DNA from: DATJGF01 sp035495315
GTDB taxonomy: Bacteria > Verrucomicrobiota > Verrucomicrobiia > Limisphaerales > UBA8199
NCBI GenBank assembly: GCA_035495315.1
Contig: DATJGF010000087.1
Coordinates: 1-24,828, forward strand
Length of the DNA: 24,828 nt
Reading direction: 5' to 3'
Position numbers and translations under genes: made by a program. Below are positions 14,322 to 21,569 of this stretch, in pieces. The first letter of the stretch is position 1, and each line of letters starts with the position of its first letter. The notes beneath the pieces were generated by a model. It was not told the origin of the DNA. It saw only the letters and a list, made by a program, of their open reading frames with translations, and ran no database searches.

Positions 14322-14346
14322 TAAAATTTTAGCGGCGTTAACAAAA

Positions 14347-14616
14347 TTACCAACTGGCTTTTATTACTCCGGGAATCAGCCCCGAGAGGGCTGCTTCGCG
14401 AAAGGTCATGCGCGAGCAACCGAATTTGCGCAAGTATCCATGACGCCGCCCGCTCATTGAGCAGCGGTTCACAACCCGCACCGGGCTGGCGTTTCGCGGT
14501 AACTTGGCCAACGCGGCGTAATCGCGTTTGGCTTTTAGTTCTGCGCGCAAAGCGGCGTACTTTTTGACCGTCTCGGCCTTCTTCTTATTGCGTTCGATCC
14601 ATGAGGTTTTTGCCAT
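14347..14616 (-). CDS. rpsN: 30S ribosomal protein S14
   Basis: S14 is in the head of the 30S subunit. I place the start at ATG 14616, giving 89 residues beginning MAKTSWIERNKKKAETVKKY. The upstream in-frame ATG at 14655 would add 13 unconserved residues and overlap the end of rplE. The C terminus has the family signature VVNRCSMSGRRHGYLRKFGCSR and REAALSGLIPGVIKASW. It is the longer form, without the four-cysteine zinc site of the 61-residue type; only two Cys occur. Confidence 0.95.
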   Translation of the reverse strand: MAKTSWIERNKKKAETVKKYAALRAELKAKRDYAALAKLPRNASPVRVVNRCSMSGRRHGYLRKFGCSRMTFREAALSGLIPGVIKASW

Positions 14617-14638
14617 ATCAAAATCAGAAATAAATGGG

Positions 14639-15256
14639 TTAAGCAATCGCTGCAACGGGCGCCGCAGACTCTTTAGGCGCCTCGGTGGGACCTTCCTTGG
14701 GGGTTTCTTTTGCCTTGGTTTCAGCGAAGGGCATGCCCATCAATTTTAAGAGATCCATTGCCTCTTCATTGTTGCGGGCGCTGGTGACAATCGTTATGTC
14801 CATCCCTTGCTGCCGTTTAATTTTATCCAGTTCGATTTCCGGGAAAATTGTCTGATCGCTGACCCCCAGCGAATAATTGCCCCGCCCGTCAAATGACCGC
14901 GGCGAGAGTCCGCGGAAGTCACGAATACGCGGCAGCGCGGTGGCAACCAGCCGGTCGAAAAACTCATACATAACGTCTCGCCGCAGCGTCACGTGGCAGC
15001 CGATCGGCTGACCCTCGCGGAGCTTGAAATTGGCAATACTATGACGTGACTTGCTGATGACTGCCTTGCGGCCCGTGATTAACGCCAGATCCTTGGCCGC
15101 GTCATCTATCGCGCTCTTTTCCAATGAAGCACTAACCCCCATGTTCACCACAATCTTTTCAATCCGGGGAATTTGATGCGGGTTGGTGTACTTGTGCTTT
15201 TCCTTCAGGGCCGGCACCACTTCTTTGACGTACTTTTCGTAAAGTCTGGCTTTCAT
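14639..15256 (-). CDS. rplE: 50S ribosomal protein L5
   Basis: L5 binds 5S rRNA and contacts the P-site tRNA. The core (about 180 residues) contains YTNPHQIPRIEKIVVNMGVS, KAVISKSRHSIANFKLREGQPIG, RDFRGLSPRSFDGRGNYSLG and the end DITIVTSARNNEEAMDLLKLMGMPF. A tail of about 25 residues rich in Lys, Glu, Pro and Ala follows (KETPKEGPTEAPKESAAP), giving 205 residues. It lies 19 nt after rplX. Confidence 0.96.
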   Translation of the reverse strand: MKARLYEKYVKEVVPALKEKHKYTNPHQIPRIEKIVVNMGVSASLEKSAIDDAAKDLALITGRKAVISKSRHSIANFKLREGQPIGCHVTLRRDVMYEFFDRLVATALPRIRDFRGLSPRSFDGRGNYSLGVSDQTIFPEIELDKIKRQQGMDITIVTSARNNEEAMDLLKLMGMPFAETKAKETPKEGPTEAPKESAAPVAAIA

Positions 15257-15275
15257 TTGCTCTTAACTCACTGCG

Positions 15276-15554
15276 TTAGGCCTGAGCTGGGGCAGCCGTA
15301 CCGTGCCTGGCCGCCCGGGCGTCAAATTCCTCTGCTTTCATCACATTGGAAATATGAATCGAGCCTTCGCGCTCGACGATTTGGCCGTTGGGGTACTGCT
15401 GACTTTTGCGCATGTGCCGCTTAATCATGCGGGCACCTTCGACGATCACCCGTTGATTCTTGCCCAATACGGCGATTACTCGCCCCCGCTTGCCTTTGTC
15501 GGCTCCGGCAATGACGACCACGTCATCGTTCTTTTTCACGTGAAAACTGCGCAT
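15276..15554 (-). CDS. rplX: 50S ribosomal protein L24
   Basis: L24 starts assembly of the large subunit at the 5' end of 23S rRNA. The 92-residue protein has the KOW motif near the N terminus (DDVVVIAGADKGKRGRVIAV), then VIVEGARMIKRHMRKSQQYP and EGSIHISNVM. It ends with a short Ala-rich tail (RHGTAAPAQA). It is slightly shorter than the common 100-105 residues. Gap to rplN is 27 nt. Confidence 0.95.
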   Translation of the reverse strand: MRSFHVKKNDDVVVIAGADKGKRGRVIAVLGKNQRVIVEGARMIKRHMRKSQQYPNGQIVEREGSIHISNVMKAEEFDARAARHGTAAPAQA

Positions 15555-15581
15555 AAATAAAACGTCTGATCCTGTTGTTGC

Positions 15582-15947
15582 TTAAATAACTTCCGGAGCC
15601 AGCGAAATTATCTTCATGAATTTTTTGTCCCGCAATTCGCGCGCAACGGGTCCGAAAATTCGCGTGCCACGCGGATTGAGTTCTTTATCGATGATGACGA
15701 TCGCGTTGCTGTCAAACCGCAGATAGGAACCGTCGTTGCGGCGGATGGCTTGCCGAGTGCGGACCACTACGGCATCAACTACCTCCCCCTTCTTCACCGT
15801 GCCATCAGGGGTTGCTTCCTTGATATGCGCCTTGATGATATCCCCGATACGGGCATAACGCTGATTGCGACCCAGCACACCAATGGCCGCCGCGCGCTTG
15901 GCGCCGGTATTATCAGCCACATCTAAAATCGAGCGGACTTGTAACAT
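15582..15947 (-). CDS. rplN: 50S ribosomal protein L14
   Basis: L14 forms intersubunit bridges and is the docking site of the silencing factor RsfS. The 121-residue protein matches the family throughout: MLQVRSILDVADNTGAKRA, GDIIKAHIKEATPDGTVKKG, AVVVRTRQAIRRNDGSYLRF and NPRGTRIFGPVARELRDKKF. Length and start are standard. It lies 41 nt after rpsQ. Confidence 0.97.
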   Translation of the reverse strand: MLQVRSILDVADNTGAKRAAAIGVLGRNQRYARIGDIIKAHIKEATPDGTVKKGEVVDAVVVRTRQAIRRNDGSYLRFDSNAIVIIDKELNPRGTRIFGPVARELRDKKFMKIISLAPEVI

Positions 15948-15988
15948 AATTCTCTAATGATGAGTGGTTGGGTAACGCTATAACTATC

Positions 15989-16309
15989 CTATGCCGCAAC
16001 CGGGGCCACTTCGGTGCCGCGCTCGACAACTTCGACCAGGCGCCAGCGCTTGGTTTTCGACAACGGCCGGGTTTCCTCTATCCGCACACGGTCCCCCACC
16101 TTCGCCTCGTTCTTCTCATCATGGGCGTAAAATTTTTTGTAACCCGTAACCACTTTCTTGAATTTTGGATGCGGAAAACGGCGTTCGACCCGGACCACAA
16201 TCGTCTTGGTCATTTTATTGCCAATGACTTCGCCGACGCGCTCTTTTCGTGCCGTCCTGGTGGTCGCAGTCGGCGTGGTTATTGTTGTGGTGGATGTTGA
16301 ATCAGACAT
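15989..16309 (-). CDS. rpsQ: 30S ribosomal protein S17
   Basis: S17 is an early-binding 30S protein with an OB fold. The conserved part is RVGEVIGNKMTKTIVVRVER, then HPKFKKVVTGYKKFYAHDE and VGDRVRIEETRPLSKTKRWRLVEVVER. A Thr/Ser-rich N-terminal extension of about 20 residues (SDSTSTTTITTPTATTRTA) and a short Ala/Val end make it 106 residues, against about 85 normally. The extension is strongly Thr-biased, unlike the Ala/Pro tails of its neighbours. It lies 9 nt after rpmC. Confidence 0.95.
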   Translation of the reverse strand: MSDSTSTTTITTPTATTRTARKERVGEVIGNKMTKTIVVRVERRFPHPKFKKVVTGYKKFYAHDEKNEAKVGDRVRIEETRPLSKTKRWRLVEVVERGTEVAPVAA

Positions 16310-16318
16310 ACAAATCTC

Positions 16319-16525
16319 TTAAGCCGCCTTCTTGCGCAGGGCGGAGATGCGGGTTTCAATTCGGGCAATATCACGACGGAGCGTTCGCAACCGCGCCGGC
16401 TTTTCCAACTGTGCGCTGGCTTGCTGCAAACGCAGGTTGAAAATCTCCTGCCGGAGATTGCGGCCATCGGCTCGCAGTTCTTCGAGCGTTTTTTCCTGAA
16501 GTTCTTTTCGTTGAGCTTTCTTCAT
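16319..16525 (-). CDS. rpmC: 50S ribosomal protein L29
   Basis: L29 is a two-helix protein at the peptide exit tunnel and part of the docking site for SRP and trigger factor. The 68-residue sequence shows the helical hairpin: LQEKTLEELRADGRNLRQEIF, then NLRLQQASAQLEKPARLRTLRRDIARIETR, the usual NLRxQxAxGQLxNxxRI pattern. Gap to rplP is 7 nt. Confidence 0.94.
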   Translation of the reverse strand: MKKAQRKELQEKTLEELRADGRNLRQEIFNLRLQQASAQLEKPARLRTLRRDIARIETRISALRKKAA

Positions 16526-16532
16526 ATAGGCC

Positions 16533-16955
16533 TCACGAGCCGACGCGGTGACGAGAGATAAATTTGGTCTTAATGGGGAGCTTGGTCGCCGCGAGTCGGA
16601 GCGATTCCCGCGCGACGGCTTCCGTCACGCCGTCTACTTCAAAGAGCACGTTAGCCGGCCGAATAACCGCAACCCATGATTCCAGCGGGCCCTTGCCCTT
16701 TCCCATTCGAGTTTCCAGGGGCTTTTTGGTAAATGATTTCTGCGGAAAAACACGGATCCACATCTTCCCGTGGCGCTTCATATTGCGTGCGATCGCGACG
16801 CGTGCGGCTTCCAGCTGCTTGGTGTCCAACCAGCACCGTTGCAGTGCCATCAGGCCATACTCGCCGAAGGCCACCGTTTGACCCCGCGATGCCAGTCCGG
16901 CGCGATTGCCGCGGTGCATCTTGCGGTACTTAACTCTTTCGGGCATCAGGGGCAT
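16533..16955 (-). CDS. rplP: 50S ribosomal protein L16
   Basis: L16 sits at the A site of the 50S subunit and organises aminoacyl-tRNA binding. The 140-residue protein has RVKYRKMHRGNRAGLASRG, VAFGEYGLMALQ, and GKMWIRVFPQKSFTKKPLE with RMGKGKGPLESWVAVI, the usual conserved loops. The start MPLMPERVKYRK has a second possible Met three codons later. It lies 43 nt after rpsC. Confidence 0.96.
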   Translation of the reverse strand: MPLMPERVKYRKMHRGNRAGLASRGQTVAFGEYGLMALQRCWLDTKQLEAARVAIARNMKRHGKMWIRVFPQKSFTKKPLETRMGKGKGPLESWVAVIRPANVLFEVDGVTEAVARESLRLAATKLPIKTKFISRHRVGS

Positions 16956-16998
16956 AAGTCAGTATTCGGTATTGGGTATTGGTTGGGTGAGAAGAGGG

Positions 16999-17679
16999 TT
17001 ACGGGGTGGCGACGGGTTCGGGTTGCGACTGGGTTTGCGGTTGGGGCTTTTGGGCCTTGGTTTCGCCCTTACAGACCCAACACTTAATTCCGAGTTTGCC
17101 ATAGACAGTGTTGGCTTCGGCAAAGCCGTAATCGATCTCGGCACGCAGCGTATGCAGCGGCACGCGGCCCCAGTGATACTGCTCGACGCGAGCCAGTTCG
17201 GCGCCGCCGAGTCGGCCGGCACAGCGAATCTTAATGCCTTCGGCGCCAAAATCTTTCGCTGTCTGGAGCGCCTTCTTCATCGCGCGGCGGAACGAGACGC
17301 GTCGTTCGAGCTGGAGGGCGACGTTTTCGGCGACGAGTTGCGCGTCGATTTCCGGGTGCTTGATCTCGACGATATCAACGTAAATCTCTTTGCCGGTCAT
17401 TTTGCTCAATTCTTCTTTGAGCTTGTCGATTTCGGCGCCTTTGCGACCAATCACAATACCGGGCCGGGCGGTCAGGATCGTGATGCGACAACGGTTGGCG
17501 GCGCGCTCGATCAAAATGCGCGGAACCGAAGCCGTCTCGAGCTTCTTCTTGAGCAGGTCGCGAATCTCACGATCTTCGGTGAGCAGTTTGCCGAATTCCT
17601 TTTTGCCGGCATACCACTTCGAACGCCAATCGCGGTTCACCGCGATGCGCAGACCAACTGGATTTGTCTTTTGTCCCAT
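16999..17679 (-). CDS. rpsC: 30S ribosomal protein S3
   Basis: S3 lies at the mRNA entry channel and contributes to helicase activity of the ribosome. The 226-residue protein begins MGQKTNPVGLRIAVNRDWRS, has the type II KH domain with GxxG as VIGRKGAEIDKLKEEL (about residues 75-90), and the C-terminal domain KIRCAGRLGGAELARVE...PLHTLRAEIDYG. A tail of about 18 residues is rich in Gln and Pro (KAQKPQPQTQSQPEP). It lies 10 nt after rplV. Confidence 0.97.
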   Translation of the reverse strand: MGQKTNPVGLRIAVNRDWRSKWYAGKKEFGKLLTEDREIRDLLKKKLETASVPRILIERAANRCRITILTARPGIVIGRKGAEIDKLKEELSKMTGKEIYVDIVEIKHPEIDAQLVAENVALQLERRVSFRRAMKKALQTAKDFGAEGIKIRCAGRLGGAELARVEQYHWGRVPLHTLRAEIDYGFAEANTVYGKLGIKCWVCKGETKAQKPQPQTQSQPEPVATP

Positions 17680-17689
17680 AGGCTGACTG

Positions 17690-18043
17690 TTATTCGTCTG
17701 AAAGCACGATTTTGATGTGGCAGTTGCGCTTAAGAATCGGACCGGCGGAGCCGCGGGCTTTCGGGGTGAAGCGCCTCAGGATTCCAGCGGTTTGTGCAAG
17801 AGCCTCCTTCACGAAGAGGTTGTTTACATCCAAGGTGCTGTATTCCTTGTGGTGAGTTTTCAAATCTTCAGCATTTGCGATGGCGGATTTCAGCGTCTTG
17901 GCCACAAATCGCGCGCCTTTTCGCGGGGTAGCCGCCAAGGCCGCTTGCGCGTGTGCCGCGGGGAGGCCCTGAATTTGCCGCACGACTTCGCGCATCTTCT
18001 GCGCCGACATGCGCACGTTTTTAGTAATCGCTTGTACTTGCAT
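17690..18043 (-). CDS. rplV: 50S ribosomal protein L22
   Basis: L22 forms part of the peptide exit tunnel through a long beta-hairpin. The 117-residue sequence has AITKNVRMSAQKMREVVRQI, SAIANAEDLKTHHKEYSTLD and VKEALAQTAGILRRFTPKARGSAGPILKRNCHIKIV. The last section is the tunnel hairpin, with the conserved R-x-x-x-P-x-A-x-G-x-A pattern. Only 3 nt separate it from rpsS, so the two are probably coupled. Confidence 0.96.
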   Translation of the reverse strand: MQVQAITKNVRMSAQKMREVVRQIQGLPAAHAQAALAATPRKGARFVAKTLKSAIANAEDLKTHHKEYSTLDVNNLFVKEALAQTAGILRRFTPKARGSAGPILKRNCHIKIVLSDE

Positions 18044-18046
18044 AGG

Positions 18047-18328
18047 TTACTTGGCTTCCGCCTTCGCCGTGTGCGCGCCGTGCTTCTTGAAGGTTCGCGT
18101 CAAAGAAAACTCGCCCAACCGGTGGCCCACCATATTTTCGGTAACAAAAACCGGGTTGAATACTTTGCCGTTATGCACGTTAAAGGTGAGCCCGACGAAA
18201 TCCGGCGTAATCATGGAGCGGCGTGACCAGGTCTTGATGGGCGCCTTGGACTTGGTGTCCTTGGCTTTCTGGATTTTTTCGAGCAAATGCCCGTCTATAA
18301 ACGGGCCCTTTTTGATTGAGCGTCCCAT
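18047..18328 (-). CDS. rpsS: 30S ribosomal protein S19
   Basis: S19 partners S13 in the head of the 30S subunit. The 93-residue protein has MGRSIKKGPFIDGHLLEKIQ, then IKTWSRRSMITPDFVGLTFNVHNGK and the conserved MVGHRLGEFSLTRTFKKHGA. A short Lys/Ala end (HTAKAEAK) follows. It lies 24 nt after rplB and 3 nt before rplV. Confidence 0.97.
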   Translation of the reverse strand: MGRSIKKGPFIDGHLLEKIQKAKDTKSKAPIKTWSRRSMITPDFVGLTFNVHNGKVFNPVFVTENMVGHRLGEFSLTRTFKKHGAHTAKAEAK

Positions 18329-18352
18329 ACTAGGAAATCGATTGTTGAGTCA

Positions 18353-19207
18353 TCATAGGTTCTTCATCGGCCGGCCATCACGCCGGACCAGGATGAACCG
18401 GTTCGAATACTTCTTTTTGTGGCGCGTGCGGTACCCTTTAGCCAGCAAACCCCACGGCGAAGTTAACTGCTGCCAACCGCCACCAGACTTGGATTTACCT
18501 GCGCCACCGCCGTTGGGATGGTCGACAGGGTTGCGGGAAACACCGCGGTTGATCGGACGAATGCCAATGTGGCGAGAGCGGCCGGCTTTGCCCAGGACCA
18601 CGTTTTCATGCTCGGTATTGCCGACCTGGCCGATGGTCGCGTAGCAATTCTCGTTGATCCTGCGGATTTCGCCTGAAGGCAACCGGATCTGGGCATAGCC
18701 TTCGTCGCGCGACATCAGCGTTGCGGCTCCGCCCGCGGTGCGGACCATTTGGGCACCGTGGCCGGGAGTCAGCTCGATATTATGAATCGGCAGACCGACG
18801 GGAACGGTCCGCAGGGGCAGGCTGTTGCCGAGTTCCGGAGGAGCGGTCGGCCCGCTCATCAGCTTGGCTCCCACTTGAAGGCCGTTCGGAGCAATAATGT
18901 AGGTCTTCTCGCCGTCCGCATACTGCAGCAATGCGAGCCGGGCTGTGCGGCGCGGATCATACTCAATGGCCGCGACGGTGGCTTCGACGCCATGCTTGTT
19001 GCGTTTGAAATCCACCAGCCGGATCTTCTGTTTGTTTCCGCCGCCGATCCCCCGGGCCGTGACGCGACCGTAGGCGTTGCGCCCGCCGGTACGTTTCCGC
19101 GTCTGGACCAAGTCCTTCTCGGGTCTGGTTTTCGTAATGTCGCTGTAATCCGCATACGCGATATAACGCGTGGACGGTGTCAGCGGTCTAAACGTCTTTA
19201 CTGGCAT
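18353..19207 (-). CDS. rplB: 50S ribosomal protein L2
   Basis: L2 is needed for subunit association and supports the peptidyl-transferase centre. The 284-residue protein matches the family from MPVKTFRPLTPSTRYIAYAD through TGGRNAYGRVTARGIGGGNK and VLGKAGRSRHIGIRP to the basic C terminus (TRHKKKYSNRFILVRRDGR). It is about 10 residues longer than usual. In the loop normally written NPVDHPHGGGEG it reads NPVDHPNGGGAG: the strongly conserved His (His229 in Escherichia coli) is Asn. It is the first gene of the block; rplW, rplD, rplC and rpsJ are not upstream. Confidence 0.97.
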   Translation of the reverse strand: MPVKTFRPLTPSTRYIAYADYSDITKTRPEKDLVQTRKRTGGRNAYGRVTARGIGGGNKQKIRLVDFKRNKHGVEATVAAIEYDPRRTARLALLQYADGEKTYIIAPNGLQVGAKLMSGPTAPPELGNSLPLRTVPVGLPIHNIELTPGHGAQMVRTAGGAATLMSRDEGYAQIRLPSGEIRRINENCYATIGQVGNTEHENVVLGKAGRSRHIGIRPINRGVSRNPVDHPNGGGAGKSKSGGGWQQLTSPWGLLAKGYRTRHKKKYSNRFILVRRDGRPMKNL

Positions 19208-19329
19208 AAATCAAACATGTATCCCAAGTCAGCTACTTGGAGAGCGGAGCCATCAATCCCGCGCCCAGATGGGCATTCAGTTATCGGTTCCGCAGGTTAT
19301 GCTGTCCGCACCCGACCGGGTGAAACGGA
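19208..19329 (-). promoter_or_regulatory. structured leader of the rplB operon
   Basis: Between the predicted transcription start (about 19329) and the rplB ATG there are about 122 nt of untranslated leader with three hairpins, in mRNA order. TCCG-TTT-CACCC pairs with GGGTG-CGGA (19305-19329). GCCCA pairs with TGGGC (19263-19274). CCAAGT pairs with ACTTGG (19224-19240), ending about 16 nt before the start codon. The arrangement resembles autoregulatory leaders of ribosomal protein operons, but it matches no motif I can name. Confidence 0.45.
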
Positions 19330-19335
19330 GCGGGG

Positions 19336-19363
19336 AATATAGCAAAGCGAAAGTCGGTTGCAA
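19336..19363 (-). promoter_or_regulatory. sigma-70-type promoter for the rplB operon
   Basis: On the minus strand TTGCAA (19363-19358) and TATATT (19341-19336) are separated by 16 nt. They match four of six and five of six consensus bases for -35 and -10. This is the only clear promoter in the gap between the fucosidase gene and rplB, and it explains how a ribosomal operon without its first four usual genes is expressed. Confidence 0.6.
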
Positions 19364-19374
19364 CAGGTATTTTG

Positions 19375-19415
19375 AAAAAAATGAAGCCTTTGTCAGCAGA
19401 ATGCCTTATGGCTTC
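19375..19415 (-). terminator. probable rho-independent terminator of the fucosidase gene
   Basis: On the minus strand GAAGCC (19415-19410) pairs with GGCTTC (19388-19383), followed by A and seven T residues. The 21-nt loop is long, so efficiency is uncertain. It lies just after the fucosidase stop and just upstream of the rplB promoter, which would insulate the ribosomal operon. Confidence 0.5.
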
Positions 19416-19446
19416 TCATCGTTTGGCTTTCTTCGAACTCCTACCC

Positions 19447-21399
19447 CTAATCGCTCCGCGTCAGGCGTATAAACCTGAGGTTTATGGGCTTCCAGGTCGC
19501 GGCATCCTTTGGGCGCAGCTTGATAGTTTGTTCGCCTTGCTCGCTAATATATATCTGTCCCAAATCGGCAACTTGAAAGGTGCCCCAGTCACCTGTTCGG
19601 GGGATGGGCCCTGTGACCTTGCCTTGGCCGGCCTCCAGAGCGACCTCCGCTCCTTCATTGATGGTCGCGATGGAAGCTGACACTGCGAACTTTCCTGGTT
19701 TCTGGACGCGGACTTTCCAGGATACCCAGTCCGCTGGTTTATCCCAAAAGCCCAGGTTGGTCTGGCCGTCTCGCTCTTCGGTGTTAACCTGGTCTCCGTG
19801 GATGTCCGCTGAGGCTGCGCCCAGCAGAAGATTTCCTTCATGATCCTGTTGGATCACGGCTGATTCATCCTTCAGCGGCACAGGTTTTAAGTCGGTTCCG
19901 GTTATCTTGAGGGCAGAAGTGTAAGGAGAGAGCTTTTGCGCCGGAAGCTTGACCGACAAGCCGTCGGGAGTTTGCCTCCATTCCACGCTGCCTTTATAAC
20001 CAAGCAGGCTGACCTTTGTGACCTTCGAGCCCGGTGCCGAATCGGATTTTCCTAAAGATCTGACCAGCAGTTGACCATCCTCGGGCCATCCCAGGGCCAC
20101 GGCGTACAGCATTTTGCCTTTTGTGGTAAAGCGAATGTCTTTCGCGGTGTAGTTGAAGTCCTCTTTGAAATGACCGCCTTTGGTCCGGACCGGTCCTTCA
20201 CCGTAGACTTCCCATGGACGCGTGCCATAAATGGCTTCGCCATTGAGCGCAATCCAATCTGCCATTTCATGCAGCAGCTGCTCCACCTCAGGATTGAGAG
20301 ATCCGTCCGGGCGCTGGACAACATTCAGCAACAGATTTCCGTTCTTGCTGACGATGTCGACGAGCATATGAATGGTCCAACTCACGGGCCGAAACTTCCA
20401 ATTACGATTGTAAAACCAATCACCAATTGAAGTGTCCGTCTGCCAGGGGTTGGGATTGATGCCGGGCATGACACCTCGCTCCAGGTCCTCTACCCAGCGG
20501 CCCTCAGATTTTTGCTTGCAGGTATAGACCACTTGCGGGCCGCCGCGATGTCGCTGAGCATCACTATTATATAGATGAGCGATGAGGCTGCGTCCCACCT
20601 CGTTTCCAAAAGGAACCCCGCCATCGGTGTAAAGCAGGTCGGGATGATAATTGTCGACAAGCTCTTTGATTTCATCGAACCACATATGCTGCCAACGCGG
20701 ATTGGTGCTGTACCAACCGGTATCACCGGGTTCTGCGGGAAAGTGATACAGATCCTCATATTGAGGATTGGCCCCATCATATGGAACCCCGGCAAGAGGG
20801 CCCGTCTTATCTGACTTATGGCTGTCCTGGAACCAGGTGAAGCTGGCACCCAAGTGCTCGGATACGCCGAAATGCATCCCGTGTTTACGCGCCGCCTTTT
20901 GCCACTCCCCGACCACATCGCGCTTGGGTCCCATGTTCACGGCGTTCCATTTGTGGAGTTTGGAATTCCACAGGAAGAAATTATCGTGGTGGGAGCCCAT
21001 GCTGACGAAGTAACGTGCTCCGGCGCGTTTATAGAGATCCATTAGCCGGTCGGGATCCCATTTCTCAGCCTTCCAAAGCGGGATAATATCTTTGTACCCA
21101 TTAGTCGACGGATGACCATAATGCTCCAGGTGGTCCTTGTATTGAGCATGGCCCTGCTGGTAGAGCTGGCGCGCGTACCAATCACCGTCCATCGGAACGG
21201 CTTGTGGTCCCCAGTGCGCCCATATCCCGAATTTTGCGTCACGAAACCAATCCGGACAATGGTACTGGGTTAGCGATTCCATGGTCGGCTGGAACGGACC
21301 CGGCGCGATGGGCAGAGACGCCGACGTCTGCGGGGATTCGGCGGCGAATGCAATCAAGGGAAGCACAGACAAAAACAGGAGGGTTGGTTTGGATTTCAT
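19447..21399 (-). CDS. secreted alpha-L-fucosidase, glycoside hydrolase family 29
   Basis: The enzyme would release terminal L-fucose from glycans outside the cytoplasm. Its 650 residues start with a signal peptide (MKSKPTLLFLSVLPLIAFAA). The GH29 barrel is marked by WFRDAKFGIWAHWGPQAVP (51-69), MGSHHDNFFLWNSKLHKWN (134-152) and DLLYTDGG (254-261), where Asp259 is the expected nucleophile. KNGNLLLNVVQRPDGSLNPE closes the catalytic part, as in the family. The last 100 or so residues (VSWKVRVQKPGKFAVSASIA to NLRFIRLTRSD) look like a carbohydrate-binding beta-sandwich. It precedes rplB on the same strand but is separated by a terminator and a new promoter. The acid/base residue cannot be fixed by eye. 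Confidence 0.9.
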   Translation of the reverse strand: MKSKPTLLFLSVLPLIAFAAESPQTSASLPIAPGPFQPTMESLTQYHCPDWFRDAKFGIWAHWGPQAVPMDGDWYARQLYQQGHAQYKDHLEHYGHPSTNGYKDIIPLWKAEKWDPDRLMDLYKRAGARYFVSMGSHHDNFFLWNSKLHKWNAVNMGPKRDVVGEWQKAARKHGMHFGVSEHLGASFTWFQDSHKSDKTGPLAGVPYDGANPQYEDLYHFPAEPGDTGWYSTNPRWQHMWFDEIKELVDNYHPDLLYTDGGVPFGNEVGRSLIAHLYNSDAQRHRGGPQVVYTCKQKSEGRWVEDLERGVMPGINPNPWQTDTSIGDWFYNRNWKFRPVSWTIHMLVDIVSKNGNLLLNVVQRPDGSLNPEVEQLLHEMADWIALNGEAIYGTRPWEVYGEGPVRTKGGHFKEDFNYTAKDIRFTTKGKMLYAVALGWPEDGQLLVRSLGKSDSAPGSKVTKVSLLGYKGSVEWRQTPDGLSVKLPAQKLSPYTSALKITGTDLKPVPLKDESAVIQQDHEGNLLLGAASADIHGDQVNTEERDGQTNLGFWDKPADWVSWKVRVQKPGKFAVSASIATINEGAEVALEAGQGKVTGPIPRTGDWGTFQVADLGQIYISEQGEQTIKLRPKDAATWKPINLRFIRLTRSD

Positions 21400-21428
21400 A
21401 GGGATAAAAAAGCGCTACCGCCAAGTGT

Positions 21429-21513
21429 AAAAAGCGCCAGAGCACTGGCGCAGTCCAAAAGCTTCGCGAATGCGCGGAGCGTCTTGGAGTGCGCGAGTGC
21501 TGTGGCGCTTTTT
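21429..21513. terminator. 85-nt near-perfect hairpin, bidirectional terminator-like dispersed repeat
   Basis: The arms 21429-21458 and 21484-21513 match at 27 of 30 positions. Inside them, gcttcgcg and cgcggagc give a further 8-bp stem around aatg. Each outer end is a run of five A or T, so transcripts from either side would end in a hairpin plus U tract. It lies after the nucleotidyltransferase gene and before the fucosidase start. The size and precision exceed a simple terminator and suggest a mobile palindromic repeat. Confidence 0.7.
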
Positions 21514-21569
21514 GAGGTATCCCGCGTCAAGTCAACTCAGTGTTGCCCAACCGGTTCATCCGGTGCCAG

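Noticed and set aside
16906..17715. 269-codon plus-strand frame opposite rpsC
   Set aside because: It lies fully antisense to rpsC and the rplP start, with no domain, and is explained by GC-rich codon use in the real genes.
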